NCBI GenBank assembly: GCA_900642245.1
Contig: CAAAJI010000004.1
Location: 698,388-751,652 of the forward strand
From: Fragilaria radians
Taxonomy: Eukaryota > Bacillariophyta > Fragilariophyceae > Fragilariales > Fragilariaceae
Length of the DNA: 53,265 bases
Reading direction: 5' to 3'
Shown: positions 32,254-42,281 of the stretch, piece by piece
Layout: each line of letters begins with the position of its first letter
Numbering within the stretch: position 1 is the first letter of the stretch
Program-made: the position numbers and the translations under genes
Notes under the pieces: model-generated
The model's database searches: none
Told to the model about the DNA's origin: nothing
Seen by the model: the letters and a program-made list of their open reading frames with translations, nothing else

Positions 32254-34116
32254 ATGTCTTCGAAAGATGGCCATCACCATCCGCCACAGGGCCTTGGACA
32301 ACCTCTTGTAACAGTGTCAAAGCTGCAGGGAAGTGGTATAAGGCCAATGGTTGGAAATGTGGCTACGACTCCAGCTGGAAATGATCATCCATTGGCAATG
32401 ACAATGAATTCTTCACTGGCAGTAGGAGGAACCTTAGGAAAGGCTAGTTCGATTGTGGATCATCCTTCTTCATCATCACCGCCATTAACAAGCTTTCTTC
32501 CACCACCACCGCCACGAGTTTTGAGCGTATCAAATACTAGTACTTCTAGTACTCTTGTTCCTCCACCACCACCGCCACCACCACCTGGTCCATTTCAAAG
32601 CGTGTCGTTACCTGCTGTTGTATCACCTTTAGGAGACAACACTGTGATGCATCCAAGTTTACGGGAAAGCAATACTGGAAATAACAACAACGTCGGCATG
32701 TCGTCTAAATCTGTTTTCATCTCCCAAGTTCCAGTCTCTCCAGGTAAAAAGACATTGGAAGATCTTGCAGATGAATTTATGGCAGGTCCTTCTTATCGGA
32801 CGACGCAACTTAAATTACCTCCTATACTAAAGCCACCGGTGTTACCATCGAATCAATCCAGTTTGGAACGTTTAAGGACTCTGGTTGAAAGACGAGCCTG
32901 GGGAGATGTATTGCAAGTTAGTGGCGATATGTTAAGAAGTGTGTCTAGTGCCTATGCACCGATCTACTCATCCTTAATTCATTACGCAACGAATGACTCT
33001 GATCCAGAAGATACAAGTACTTCATTCGATGACAAATCTAACATGACATTAAAGTTAGATACTGTTGAAATCATGACACTCGAATGTCATGCTTGGCTTC
33101 GATTACGACGGTATGCTGATTTAGGTCGAGAGATAGCACGTTGGTCATTTTGTCCTATAATCGAACTTCGTCCGGAGTCAGTTTACAATTCTTTCAAAGA
33201 TAGCACACAACTTATTCCACCTTCTTGGGTGCCTTGGAGTTTGTTCATTTTAGCCGCAGAATCCCTGCAATATACCGAAAGCGATTCTGCTCGTACCTTG
33301 GATTCACTACATTTACTTCGTGACATGATCCTCTCCTCTTCAAATAAAAAAGATCATGAATATATCTTAACTATCGATGTTGCATTGTCAAATGCCTTTC
33401 TTCGAAAACAAGATTGGAGATCCGCACTCGAATCTTTGGATCATGCGCTGTCCTTTCTGCCAAATATTTTCCAATCTGAAGAGGATAAGCTCTTACAGGC
33501 CTATCGAGCCGAAATTATGTCACGTCAAGGTCGAATTCTCTTGCAAGCAGGAGCCATCCAACAAGCGGAACATATCTTCCAACAAGTCCCTGTTGTATCT
33601 GCACCATCCTCCTCAATCCCAAACAAATCCACAATTCATCGTTGGATCCTCATCAAGGCGCCAGCGCAACGAATTCTCCAACAAGGTATGACTTACTTTG
33701 CACGTCGACAATACTCTGAGGCAATGACGTCCTTCCAACAGGCATCTGACTTGTTGCGTCAATCACACAAGACCACCACTCCCATGCAATCTTCCTATGA
33801 TCCAGAGCTTTATGTCGGATCACAAATTTGGGTGGAATCGCCCGAGGGATTACTCTCTCAAGCATGGAATAACTTGGGACTTGCCGCACTTTACACTTGT
33901 CGTCGGAAGGATGCAGTCCATCTCTTGGAATCTCTCATTCGAGATAATCCAACAGCGTACTTGACGGAGCGTTTGGCATTTAATCTGTGTACTCTCTATG
34001 AACTTGGATCGGACACGGCTGTTAGTGCACGTCAAAAAAGGATCCTCCAACTATTGGCGAAACGATTTTATTTACATGATATTGGACCCGAACAATTCCG
34101 AGTGACATCCATTTAA
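32254..34116 (+). CDS. TRAPPC12: TRAPP complex subunit 12-like
   Basis: 620 residues from the ATG at 32254; an in-frame GTG nine bases upstream is not used as the start. The N-terminal ~150 residues are disordered, with two polyproline runs (about 83-115). A conserved linker with LEDLADEFMAGP precedes an all-alpha TPR-like region (about 200-620). It includes LRTLVERRAWGDVLQ, LRRYADLGREI, FLRKQDWRSALESLDHAL, GRILLQAGAIQQAEHIF, YFARRQYSEAMTSFQQA, and a closing NNLGLAALYTCRRKDAVHLL with ESLIRDNP. The TPR order and the last motif are characteristic of TRAPPC12 (TTC15). Family role: subunit of the TRAPPIII tethering complex in ER-Golgi and autophagic traffic. Single exon. Confidence 0.88.
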   Translation: MSSKDGHHHPPQGLGQPLVTVSKLQGSGIRPMVGNVATTPAGNDHPLAMTMNSSLAVGGTLGKASSIVDHPSSSSPPLTSFLPPPPPRVLSVSNTSTSSTLVPPPPPPPPPGPFQSVSLPAVVSPLGDNTVMHPSLRESNTGNNNNVGMSSKSVFISQVPVSPGKKTLEDLADEFMAGPSYRTTQLKLPPILKPPVLPSNQSSLERLRTLVERRAWGDVLQVSGDMLRSVSSAYAPIYSSLIHYATNDSDPEDTSTSFDDKSNMTLKLDTVEIMTLECHAWLRLRRYADLGREIARWSFCPIIELRPESVYNSFKDSTQLIPPSWVPWSLFILAAESLQYTESDSARTLDSLHLLRDMILSSSNKKDHEYILTIDVALSNAFLRKQDWRSALESLDHALSFLPNIFQSEEDKLLQAYRAEIMSRQGRILLQAGAIQQAEHIFQQVPVVSAPSSSIPNKSTIHRWILIKAPAQRILQQGMTYFARRQYSEAMTSFQQASDLLRQSHKTTTPMQSSYDPELYVGSQIWVESPEGLLSQAWNNLGLAALYTCRRKDAVHLLESLIRDNPTAYLTERLAFNLCTLYELGSDTAVSARQKRILQLLAKRFYLHDIGPEQFRVTSI

Positions 34117-34482
34117 TTTGTTCTTTCAAAACTATGGATAATATTTATTTTCCTAAATTAGATCCTTCGCCATTGCTATTTGCGAGATGCGGATCAATGT
34201 AGTATTCGACTAACGATATGAAGCGACACGTCTTGATGAACATGGAAATTATTATAATTCAATTAGATTTATTCCTGTGTCCTACCTCCAATTCTTTCGC
34301 TATTATCTATTGTTGTCTAATTCATGTGAAAAATTACTTGTTTTAACATGGGTACTGTTGGTGTCGACAATTTCCGAAAAGTATAGTTGCAATTCCGATG
34401 CCATTTTTGGGAATGTTTTCTCTATGCCCTCACAAAAAATGACTCTCGCACTCTCGTAGATTATGTACTGCGGTCTTCGAAC
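34117..34482. other. Intergenic
   Basis: Short AT-rich spacer with 3' UTR of the TRAPPC12-like gene and promoter of the next gene. Nothing else seen. Confidence 0.5.
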
Positions 34483-35431
34483 ATGTATTTCATATCGAAA
34501 AGCTACTTACTACTATGGATAGTAGTAGTAACCACATTGAGTTCCATCAGAATCTCTGTTGGTGCTTCTCATAAGTAAGTGTCAATCACCGAAGTGAATA
34601 TTGAACTCTTGGTACCTATTTTTGAATGTCACCTTCAGCCTCATCATCCGAAGCAATTCCTCAGTACGTATCAGATCCTGAAAAATGGATTCATGATATT
34701 GGACATGTTCATGACATTTTATGTTTAGTCATTTTTCGTGGTTCTTGGTGTCCCTTCGATCAACAATATTTGAAACTATTGGGATTCGAAGCCTAGCAAT
34801 TGTTTCCTAGTTGCATGGACCTCACAGGGTGAAGATGCGGCTCGTGAGGTAGAGGAAAAATGGAACTTACCCAATGTGAATATGATCATTGGAGATAAGA
34901 CTGCCGCCTTGGCAAAATATTTCATTGAGGATGAGATCCTACCAGAATTGACAATCCAACCTATTCGTGAGGAATTGAAGCATAAACATTCACTTGGAGA
35001 TGATGAATATCCAGAGGGATTGGTACAACCTGGTATGGTCATTTTTGCTCACAAGGGGAATCTCATTATGCATTGGGAGGCTCCGGTTACGGAGGCAAAT
35101 GGATATGGTGCCGCCAATCGACCCGAAATGGATGGTACGTAACGAAAGTTTTTCAATTTTTCTGCGGGTAGAGGAAGGAAAACTTTCAACATTGTACTTA
35201 CTAGTGAAGGAACTGACACAACCTGTTCTCTTTTTCCTTAATTTTTCCGTTGCAAAACTATTGATACACCATCCTTATACATCTGATTGTAAACACTCTC
35301 CGTGTATAGCTCTTTGGGATGCAGTAAGCCACCGAACTGTAGCTTTGGACCATGGCTCGACTGTTATGCCCATTCATGGATCCAAATTGAAAATGACATT
35401 GCCGCTAGAGACATTTCCCGATGCCGTTTAG
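34483..35431 (+). CDS. Peroxiredoxin/thioredoxin-like (AhpC-TSA-type) protein, frame-disrupted
   Basis: ATG 34626 opens a frame with VIFRGSWCPFDQQYL, the thioredoxin-fold active-site region of AhpC/TSA-like proteins; the second position of the usual CPxC is Asp. The frame then breaks. It resumes after apparent 1-base losses in the GGG at 34781-34783 and near 34795, with IRSL then LVAWTSQGEDA. It continues to 35134 (VNMIIGDKTAALAKYF, EGLVQPGMVIFAHKGNLIMH). A GT-AG intron (35135-35309) joins GAT-G to the last exon, whose final residues are PLETFPDAV. Upstream, 34483-34573 encodes a signal-peptide-like MYFISKSYLLLWIVVVTT followed by AAGTAAGT, a possible first exon. Its splice phase does not fit without another indel. 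Clean codons elsewhere favour sequencing error over a pseudogene, but both are possible. Confidence 0.65.
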
Positions 35432-35742
35432 ATTTCGAAACATGACGTATATTTATCTTTCTATAAATGTGTGTGTGTGTATAATTGTGCGTTTGGTATT
35501 ACTTCTTTATTGTTTCGGACGTAGTGCCATTATCAAGAACGAAGTTTTGAAACTGAAATACGTCAAAAAGACAAACACAACTACTCTTAAACAGTTTTTT
35601 AGTACAAAGAATCATGTTGCACTATGAGCTATTGTTGCTAGTTGATTGCAACAATTGTAATTATATCTTATTACTTTGACAGAATAGATGGACGATGTGT
35701 CATCTGTCATTTTGAGTGGATGGAGAAAGTAAAGTGATTCCG

Positions 35743-36804
35743 CTAATGTTTCAATCGCTCCTTAAATCCAATTTTCCAAATATCACGAATATTCCCAGTA
35801 CCATTATCATAACTTTCCACGACCGTTCCTTCCAATTGATACGTCCGTTGATTCTCTGTCCTCTCTGGAACTGCCTCTATGGCCTGACGAAACGCATTAG
35901 AACCACCACCACATCCAAAGTAATACCGTTTTGTGGCGACCAATCCCCAACCACCAGTCACGGTTAGATGCTTGGCTAACAAATAAACTGTTTCTTGACA
36001 TGACTTTTCGGTGTAGGTTGTTTCCGATGCCAAAATAAGATCAAATAAAACAGTTTCCATATCCGATGGACCCTGACGAAGGGTAGTGTTGTCATTTTGC
36101 TGCTGCATCCGTATATCCATAAGCCGTTCCGATAATTCCATCCAATCACCAGCACCAAAGGATACAGATGAAAGTACTTGTTTCCAATCCCATTCGGTCG
36201 TATTGAGAAGTACATTCGGTAACGTCACATCCGATAAAACAAAATCATTAAAGTCTGCAAATATGACATGAAATGGTATAGTTGGTTGTTGTTGTCTTTG
36301 TAATTCTTGTTGTTGAAGAGCCATTCGAAGTACAAGACATCCTGGTAATCCATGTCCACAACCCAATTCTAAAATGGATGTGAATGGGATTTGATCTTTC
36401 CATTTCCAAAGGAATTGACATAGGTCCAAACTACATTCCCAAATTTTGAGTCCACCCTCGTAGGTTCCAGGTATTAAATCTGTTTGACATTGTTCTAGTG
36501 TATGATACATGGGTGTCTGATTTGGATGAGATGTCATATTCACACGTAACAATCGTTCTTCGTCCCTTTCCATATCCTTCCTTCCGTTTTTCCATTCGAG
36601 GACAATCGAAAAATCTTGTATCCTTTGTTTAGCATCTTCTATCCTAGATTCAGATGTTACATCTAACCAATGGAATGGAATGACATTCCGTTTTTCGTTG
36701 TCCGAATGAGACATCGTACCTTCCATCGATAGAGTACTATCTTGTACTTCATCGGTAGATTGCGATGAACTATTCTCAATATCAAAATTAAATGTAAATG
36801 TCAT
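35743..36804 (-). CDS. METTL18: METTL18/Hpm1-like protein-histidine N-methyltransferase
   Basis: 353 residues, one exon. An N-terminal acidic stretch is followed by a seven-beta-strand methyltransferase fold. Motifs are DLIPGTYEGGLKIWECSLDL (109-128), the SAM-binding motif ILELGCGHGLPG (144-155), ADFNDFVL with TLPNVLLN, the post-II block DLILASETTY, and VATKRYYFGCGGGSNAF near the C-terminus. The GGLKIWEC and FGCGGG motifs are specific for METTL18/Hpm1. Family knowledge: these enzymes methylate a histidine of ribosomal protein uL3. The gene converges with the peroxiredoxin-like gene 310 bp away. Confidence 0.92.
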   Translation of the reverse strand: MTFTFNFDIENSSSQSTDEVQDSTLSMEGTMSHSDNEKRNVIPFHWLDVTSESRIEDAKQRIQDFSIVLEWKNGRKDMERDEERLLRVNMTSHPNQTPMYHTLEQCQTDLIPGTYEGGLKIWECSLDLCQFLWKWKDQIPFTSILELGCGHGLPGCLVLRMALQQQELQRQQQPTIPFHVIFADFNDFVLSDVTLPNVLLNTTEWDWKQVLSSVSFGAGDWMELSERLMDIRMQQQNDNTTLRQGPSDMETVLFDLILASETTYTEKSCQETVYLLAKHLTVTGGWGLVATKRYYFGCGGGSNAFRQAIEAVPERTENQRTYQLEGTVVESYDNGTGNIRDIWKIGFKERLKH

Positions 36805-37540
36805 TGTTTACAACGATTGAGATAGACCCGTGATGTGGTGGAATTTGTGGTTAATACGATTGTTTTGTTGGCGTTTTTTACCACTGAAGAGTGAGTATAG
36901 CGTTCCCTAAAAATTGTGTTGTAATTTTATCTAGGGAACAAAAGGTTTGGCCTGGTAGAAAAATGTAAATAAAAAAAGAAGTGATGTCAACAAAGTACAG
37001 TCCACATTTTTCATAGATGTACATTTGACAAAATAAATTTGAGTTCATAGGAAGACTTTGTGAGAGATTTATTGGAAAAATATTTTGAATTGGTATTCTT
37101 GTATCTTTTCCTTCCATGTGATTATGTATAGCAGCAACCATGTGTTGACTTCCTAAGCGCGTTGACGATGAATATTCAATTTTTTCCCTTTGTTGAATCT
37201 TCTCTTCTTACTCGTATTTCACAGAATCATAATTGTCAAGTTAACAGCATGATCGATCCTTCAGGGAAAAAACAACAACAATAACTTCAACCAATCCCCC
37301 CAACAAACCCATGAGAAACTCAACAACCAAGTCATAAGCTCCACTCCTATGTCAGCATTAACAACAACCGTAACAACCTATTGGTCAACATACCACCTTA
37401 CAAAAAATGTATACACAAATTTTATAACAACATCTGTAGTTGCATATGACAGATATAGCTAGAATTTATGTGCACTAAATTCTTGGACACATTCAGATCT
37501 GATCTATTATCAATTCAAATTTTGTTAAGAATTTGCTAAT
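36805..37540. other. Intergenic
   Basis: AT-rich. The short minus-strand frame 36878-37141 has no domain. ACA/CAA-rich stretches occur near 37270-37380. Confidence 0.45.
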
Positions 37541-37869
37541 CTATGTTCCAATGTTTCTTGTAAAAATTGTGATGCACCTGTTCACATTTGCTTCCACATG
37601 GAACGGGAAAGCGATTGATTTCCTGCATTCCAGCTCATAATTTCTTGTTTGTTTGACATTTCCACTTTTTGACTCTTTTCCAACCATATCGGCCAATGAG
37701 GTGGCTGACAATGGCATAGGAACAATAACTACTGGAGGAAAGAGGAACGTGAAACCCTTTCCCGTAGAACTTGTCTCAATCACTGATCAGGATAGAGGCA
37801 GTCTTGTGGTTGGATCACCTTTGTCCTTTGTGCAAGAATGTGGGTATCACAAACTTTGGATCAAAGAAT

Positions 37870-38671
37870 AAATTTGAGTGCAGAAAGTAGACTCACTGAT
37901 TTTCTTGACTACAAGAAGAGACTTGATTCTGATGGCCTGTGTATCATATGGTAAAAGATGTGTGCTTGATTCAAGATTGAATGTTGGTTGGGAATGGTTG
38001 TCATTTTGCCTTGGCTTAACCAGCCAGAAACTGATTCAAAACTTATGCAACTTGCAACAATCATTTTTTTTTAAATCTTCCTAACTCTGGTAGGCGACAA
38101 GATATTTGTTGAAGTGTAAGCACAATCACCAATCACACATTAGAGCTCAGGTAATTTTTCAATCAGCGTTACAAGGTTTTTCACTGCATCTTGATCACCC
38201 AACACTTCAGGATCTACAATGTCAATGGTGATTGCAGGCAACTTGCACATTCGCCCCATGAATCAGATAATGGCTTGAAAAAAGGAGGGAACATTTTTCA
38301 CCTCTTTCTTTGACAATGCTTGTATCTGAAGATAGCACCCACCAATTACGTGAATGCAATTCTTCAAGCTCCCATTCCTGCTTATGAATTTGAATCCAGG
38401 GTTTGTTTGCAGTTTGTGGGAATGCTATTCCCATTTGTTCAAATGCAATAATGCAATAAATACATTTCCAAAAGCTTCTATAAACAGATGGATCAGATTT
38501 TCCTGTAAGGAACATGATATCTGTGTACAATCCTCCAGCTAGGTATCTCAAACAACAGTAGAAGCAGAGCTCTAGAAGAATTTCTCCTCCACAGATGCTA
38601 CAGATTGAGCTATTCTTCTCAAGGTCATTTCCAAGGTACGGAATTAGCTGATTAAAAGCCTCTTTTGACAT
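37870..38671 (-). mobile_element. PIF/Harbinger-like DDE transposase, decayed
   Basis: The minus-strand frame from ATG 38671 contains CFYCCLRYLAGGLYTDIM, GKSDPSVYRSFWKCIYCI (helix-turn-helix-like part) and, near its end, FSSHYLIHGANVQVACNHH, which matches the FSGHYQ-YG-NVQAACD block of DDE_Tnp_4 proteins. After a stop, other frames carry LEKLPEL and VIGDCAYTST (GD-AY box, near 38115-38180). The catalytic stretch is broken by stops. An acidic leader (MNDYNEDTDDSDIEQQ) occurs upstream near 38830-38875. No terminal repeats were identified. Confidence 0.65.
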
Positions 38672-39112
38672 TCAATGTGTCATTTGAACCATCATTCTGT
38701 TGCTATGCTTTCATTGAAAAATGCTCCTGCTGTTTTTTTCTTCTAAAAGAGACTTCAGCAGAACAAAAGCAACGAGATGTGCTCCTTAATGATGTACTAA
38801 ACGATTAAGTAGGAGAGAATTGTCAATTTGTTGTTCTATATCACTATCATCTGTGTCTTCATTGTAATCATTCATGGTGACAGCAATGAAAAAAAAACAG
38901 AACAGTGAAATATGTGCAACTACTCGGGAAATTGTTGGTTAGGAGGTTATGGGCCAATCGCAAAAATATGTGACAATTGGTGACGGATCTCATGGAATTT
39001 GCTTTTGAATTTTAAATTGTCTTAATGGAAGCAACGGCAACATCTCAATTTGGATGTTTGAAAAGAAAAAAATCTTCCACGGTTTATCAACCTTAGAATA
39101 TAAGAATGATTC

Positions 39113-39137
39113 ATATATGCGATAAGATCGCATATAT
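39113..39137. promoter_or_regulatory. Perfect 11-bp inverted repeat in the cyclin-fusion promoter
   Basis: ATATATGCGAT, three-base spacer AAG, ATCGCATATAT. It ends 39 bp before the ATG. It could be a dimeric factor site or a 5' UTR hairpin. Confidence 0.4.
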
Positions 39138-39176
39138 CCAAATCGTTGGATACTATAAAGCGATCTATCGAGTATC

Positions 39177-41261
39177 ATGTCAACTAAGAACGAAAACAGC
39201 AACTACAACAATAACAACTACAACAACAACAACAACATTATAGCTCAAGCAATTCATCATAACACTCTCTTTCAGCTAGATAGCAATATGCATGACGCAT
39301 CGTCGGACTCGGTCTTATCTCCCGGGCGGTGTCATATCATGAAAAAAAGTCGCACAGATTTTTCTGTGTTTTCTCGTATGGATACCTCCACTGTTGTAAC
39401 TCTTCCAAAGACTGATGCTATATCGAATTGGAGTGAGGATCTATTCCTGTATATGGCGCGATTTTTTATTTCCGAAACAGGTCATGTCGATGGCATGACC
39501 CTACTGAATATGTCCCTTGTAAGTCAACATTGGTACGCCATGTTGAATTCACCTTCGTTATGGTCTATTCCCACACCTTTCATTGATGCAGCAATGTCCA
39601 ATCCTGCTGGATCCTTAATTGGATTTCGCAAACTTCAGGAAGTCAATCATTTTAGTAAGGACAACAGTCACTGCCAACAGTCCAATCAAAAGTATCCAAG
39701 CTTTCGTGTCTTGGAACGCGCCACGAATCAAATATTCCTTGTTCGAATCTTGAACCCAACGTCTTCTGAAGCTCTTTGTCAAATTAGCAATACACATGAC
39801 CTATTGGGTGGGAAACCATTTTATGACGCACCACCGACTTTAAGGTCATCCATACTGTTTCCCTTACGAGTTTATTTAACTGTAGATAAATCGAAACTCA
39901 TTGTTTTCTATGAAGATTGCGAACAATCCTTACAAAGTTGGTTACAATCACATCTTCATCGGGATTTTCGGAAAGAAAGTCTACAGCCGGAAACACGCCA
40001 ACTATCTGACCTTCCACTGCCATTGGAACAACTTCAAGAATGGATGCGCCAACTCATTACAGCGCTTACTATCCTTCAAAATCACTGCGCTCTCCCTAAC
40101 AGTGAACTATGGGCCATTCCGGAGAACATATTTGTGGATCATAATTCCACTCGGCTTAGAATTATGATGCCTGACGTCATCTCTAAAGATTTGGTAGGAA
40201 AGCAAGGGCACTTGCGAAAATGGAATATCCAACCTTCACTCTTTAGCTTGGGACTCATCATGGCATTGATTACTAGGTCCTGTCATAAGTCCGAGCCTTT
40301 CCCACCTAATGAAGAAAATTACCTGGATTGGTTTAAGCAACAATACCCAGGTTTGCCGGATTCAGGAAGGACTTTTCTTGCTTCACTTGTTCAATTTCGA
40401 GGCAACGACCAAATTATGCGCCTTCCCACTAACCTCACAGCAAATCAAGCGATGTCGCATCCCTTTCTTGCAGCTCCATTCCAAGAATCCCATGTGCACG
40501 AATTCAGTGCGTCATTGATGAAGCGAAAGCTTTCCATTGAACCAAGCATTTTACCCGATCGACCACACATGGGTGCAACGGAATGGGCTACCCTTGTCGA
40601 TTGGACAATTGAAGTGTGTGTTGTATTTGATATCAATACTCTAGTTGCCTTTCGAGCCATGGACTACCTCGACAAAGTCATTAGCAGATCCACTACTCCT
40701 ATACCACCAAATCGTTACCAAAGTCTAACAGCAGCTTGTCTTCTTATTGCTACTAAAGTTACTGGATTCGAGAAACTTACTGCCATGGATTTAGTCATTT
40801 GTGCAGATAATACATTTCATGTTGATGACATAATCATTTTCGAACAGTTTACGTTGGAAATTCTCCAATGGCATTTAACCATGCCTACCTCACTTGAATT
40901 CACTATCGCTATTACTGAATTCAGCTCGTATAATGTACAGAAGCACTCCATTCATTGGTGCGTTGCGGTTGCCGCATTACAAACTGCTATGTACCGACTT
41001 TATCCAGCATCACTGATAGGTGCGGCCACATCTTTAGTGGCGTGCTATTGCTTGTGCGAACCTTTGCGTATCGCTATTTTGGAACAGGAGATGAATTATT
41101 CCATCCATGAGTTACAATTAGCAGTATCGACACTTTGTTCCGGCGTTGAATCAATATCTAGGATATCAGATTTGAAGGCAATTGAACGATCCTTTTCAGT
41201 AAGCAATTACGGTGGCCGCCCTGTACCAGGTTCACTTGACTTACTGCACTATGCATCCTAA
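39177..41261 (+). CDS. F-box / pseudokinase / cyclin fusion protein
   Basis: 694 residues, one exon. An Asn-rich start (7-20) is followed by an F-box-like segment (about 84-132: WSEDLFLYMARFF, LLNMSLVSQHWYAML, SPSLW). Next is a protein-kinase-like region (about 150-435). The N-lobe has FRKLQEVN and YPSFRVLERATNQIFLVRIL, with the beta-3 position read as Arg190. LQEWMRQLITALTILQNH resembles helix E, PENIFVD (315-321) the catalytic loop without HRD, and IMMPDV replaces DFG. FSLGLIMALITR and TANQAMSHPFLAAPF match the usual helix F and C-lobe end. A cyclin N-box (about 466-565: EWATLVDWTIEVC, RYQSLTAACLLIATKV) and a cyclin C-like part (about 568-660) complete the protein. All catalytic motifs appear lost, so it is likely a pseudokinase scaffold. 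Cyclin F joins an F-box with a cyclin, but an internal kinase fold is unusual. Confidence 0.85.
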   Translation: MSTKNENSNYNNNNYNNNNNIIAQAIHHNTLFQLDSNMHDASSDSVLSPGRCHIMKKSRTDFSVFSRMDTSTVVTLPKTDAISNWSEDLFLYMARFFISETGHVDGMTLLNMSLVSQHWYAMLNSPSLWSIPTPFIDAAMSNPAGSLIGFRKLQEVNHFSKDNSHCQQSNQKYPSFRVLERATNQIFLVRILNPTSSEALCQISNTHDLLGGKPFYDAPPTLRSSILFPLRVYLTVDKSKLIVFYEDCEQSLQSWLQSHLHRDFRKESLQPETRQLSDLPLPLEQLQEWMRQLITALTILQNHCALPNSELWAIPENIFVDHNSTRLRIMMPDVISKDLVGKQGHLRKWNIQPSLFSLGLIMALITRSCHKSEPFPPNEENYLDWFKQQYPGLPDSGRTFLASLVQFRGNDQIMRLPTNLTANQAMSHPFLAAPFQESHVHEFSASLMKRKLSIEPSILPDRPHMGATEWATLVDWTIEVCVVFDINTLVAFRAMDYLDKVISRSTTPIPPNRYQSLTAACLLIATKVTGFEKLTAMDLVICADNTFHVDDIIIFEQFTLEILQWHLTMPTSLEFTIAITEFSSYNVQKHSIHWCVAVAALQTAMYRLYPASLIGAATSLVACYCLCEPLRIAILEQEMNYSIHELQLAVSTLCSGVESISRISDLKAIERSFSVSNYGGRPVPGSLDLLHYAS

Positions 41262-41306
41262 TGCTAGGATATAAGATGCTAAAGTATAAGAAACATTACA
41301 ATGCAC

Positions 41307-42281
41307 CTAATTATCTTTATTCAATTCATGCAATAATTCCGTGGATGTGACAGTTTGAACTCCTATAGCCTTCATATCCATCACAAACGCTTCTGCATCG
41401 GATTCAAATCCAGGAACGGCTGAAGCACAATCCGTGATAAGGTAGATATCATTTCGTCTAGACGGAGGCCACTTTCGGACGATGTCTCGTAGGGTATAGT
41501 TCACACAGTGACTCATGGCTTGTCCACAAACCAAAAGCTTGCCAGATTCAAGCAAGGACGCTAGCAAATCATCATTGTAGGAAGTCTCCTTGGATACAGG
41601 AACGTCTGCCTCCAATGCAGAATACATTTCCGTCAATAGGTTTTGTCCCTTGAAGATAAATTCGATGGTACCACCTGTCCTATCGGACCATTCGTCAAGA
41701 GCCTGACGGACATTGTCTACCATAGCATGTCCATCTGTCCCAATCAAACAATGTTCTGGCCAAATGCACAAATGGAATCTTCCCTTTTCCTCCAATCGTT
41801 TGGTATATTCCAAAACATATTTGTTCAGGTCGATGGTAGCATTTCCATCATCATCATTTTCTTGGATAAGATCACTCATCCATTGTGGTATAGAGGAGGA
41901 ATGTGACAACAATGTCCTCCATGACGATACGGCAGACAATTCTTTTCTTGGTTTCCATAATCCCGAGACGATATCATCATGACGAATAATCGTAAAGGGA
42001 GATGGATGATGCATTTCATCTTGATCCCACCAAAAATATGGATGTGCAATATGTAACTTATGATGAGAATCTAATGTCACGACGACTCGATCTACGGTCG
42101 TAGTTTGTAGGATTGTGACGATACGTTTGGCATCTTCTCCAGCGGTTGGGATAGCCAATGACCCCTGAGGTGGATGAAAATCTTTTTGAACATCAATTAA
42201 AAGAAGTGTTGTTGTTGTTGTTGTTGTTGTTGCTGCATTCTTGGTTGTAATGATGGTGTCATTCTCATTCTTGGATGTCAT
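41307..42281 (-). CDS. Nicotinamidase/isochorismatase-like cysteine hydrolase
   Basis: 324 residues from ATG 42281; an upstream in-frame GTG would add 32 residues, but it lacks support. A poly-Thr run (18-24, from a TTG/GTT microsatellite) precedes TLLLIDVQKDF (catalytic Asp29). The metal-site region is TLDSHHKLHIAHPYFW (68-83, Asp70/His72/His76 or His79). WPEHCLIGTDG (173-183) is typical. Lys210 in FIFKGQNLLTEMYSA and Cys258 in CGQAMSHCVNYTL complete the D-K-C triad. Family role: deamidation of nicotinamide to nicotinate for NAD salvage. The LDSHH-xx-IAHP variant recalls a bacterial-type subgroup. Convergent with the cyclin fusion, with 45 bp between stops. Confidence 0.88.
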   Translation of the reverse strand: MTSKNENDTIITTKNAATTTTTTTTLLLIDVQKDFHPPQGSLAIPTAGEDAKRIVTILQTTTVDRVVVTLDSHHKLHIAHPYFWWDQDEMHHPSPFTIIRHDDIVSGLWKPRKELSAVSSWRTLLSHSSSIPQWMSDLIQENDDDGNATIDLNKYVLEYTKRLEEKGRFHLCIWPEHCLIGTDGHAMVDNVRQALDEWSDRTGGTIEFIFKGQNLLTEMYSALEADVPVSKETSYNDDLLASLLESGKLLVCGQAMSHCVNYTLRDIVRKWPPSRRNDIYLITDCASAVPGFESDAEAFVMDMKAIGVQTVTSTELLHELNKDN

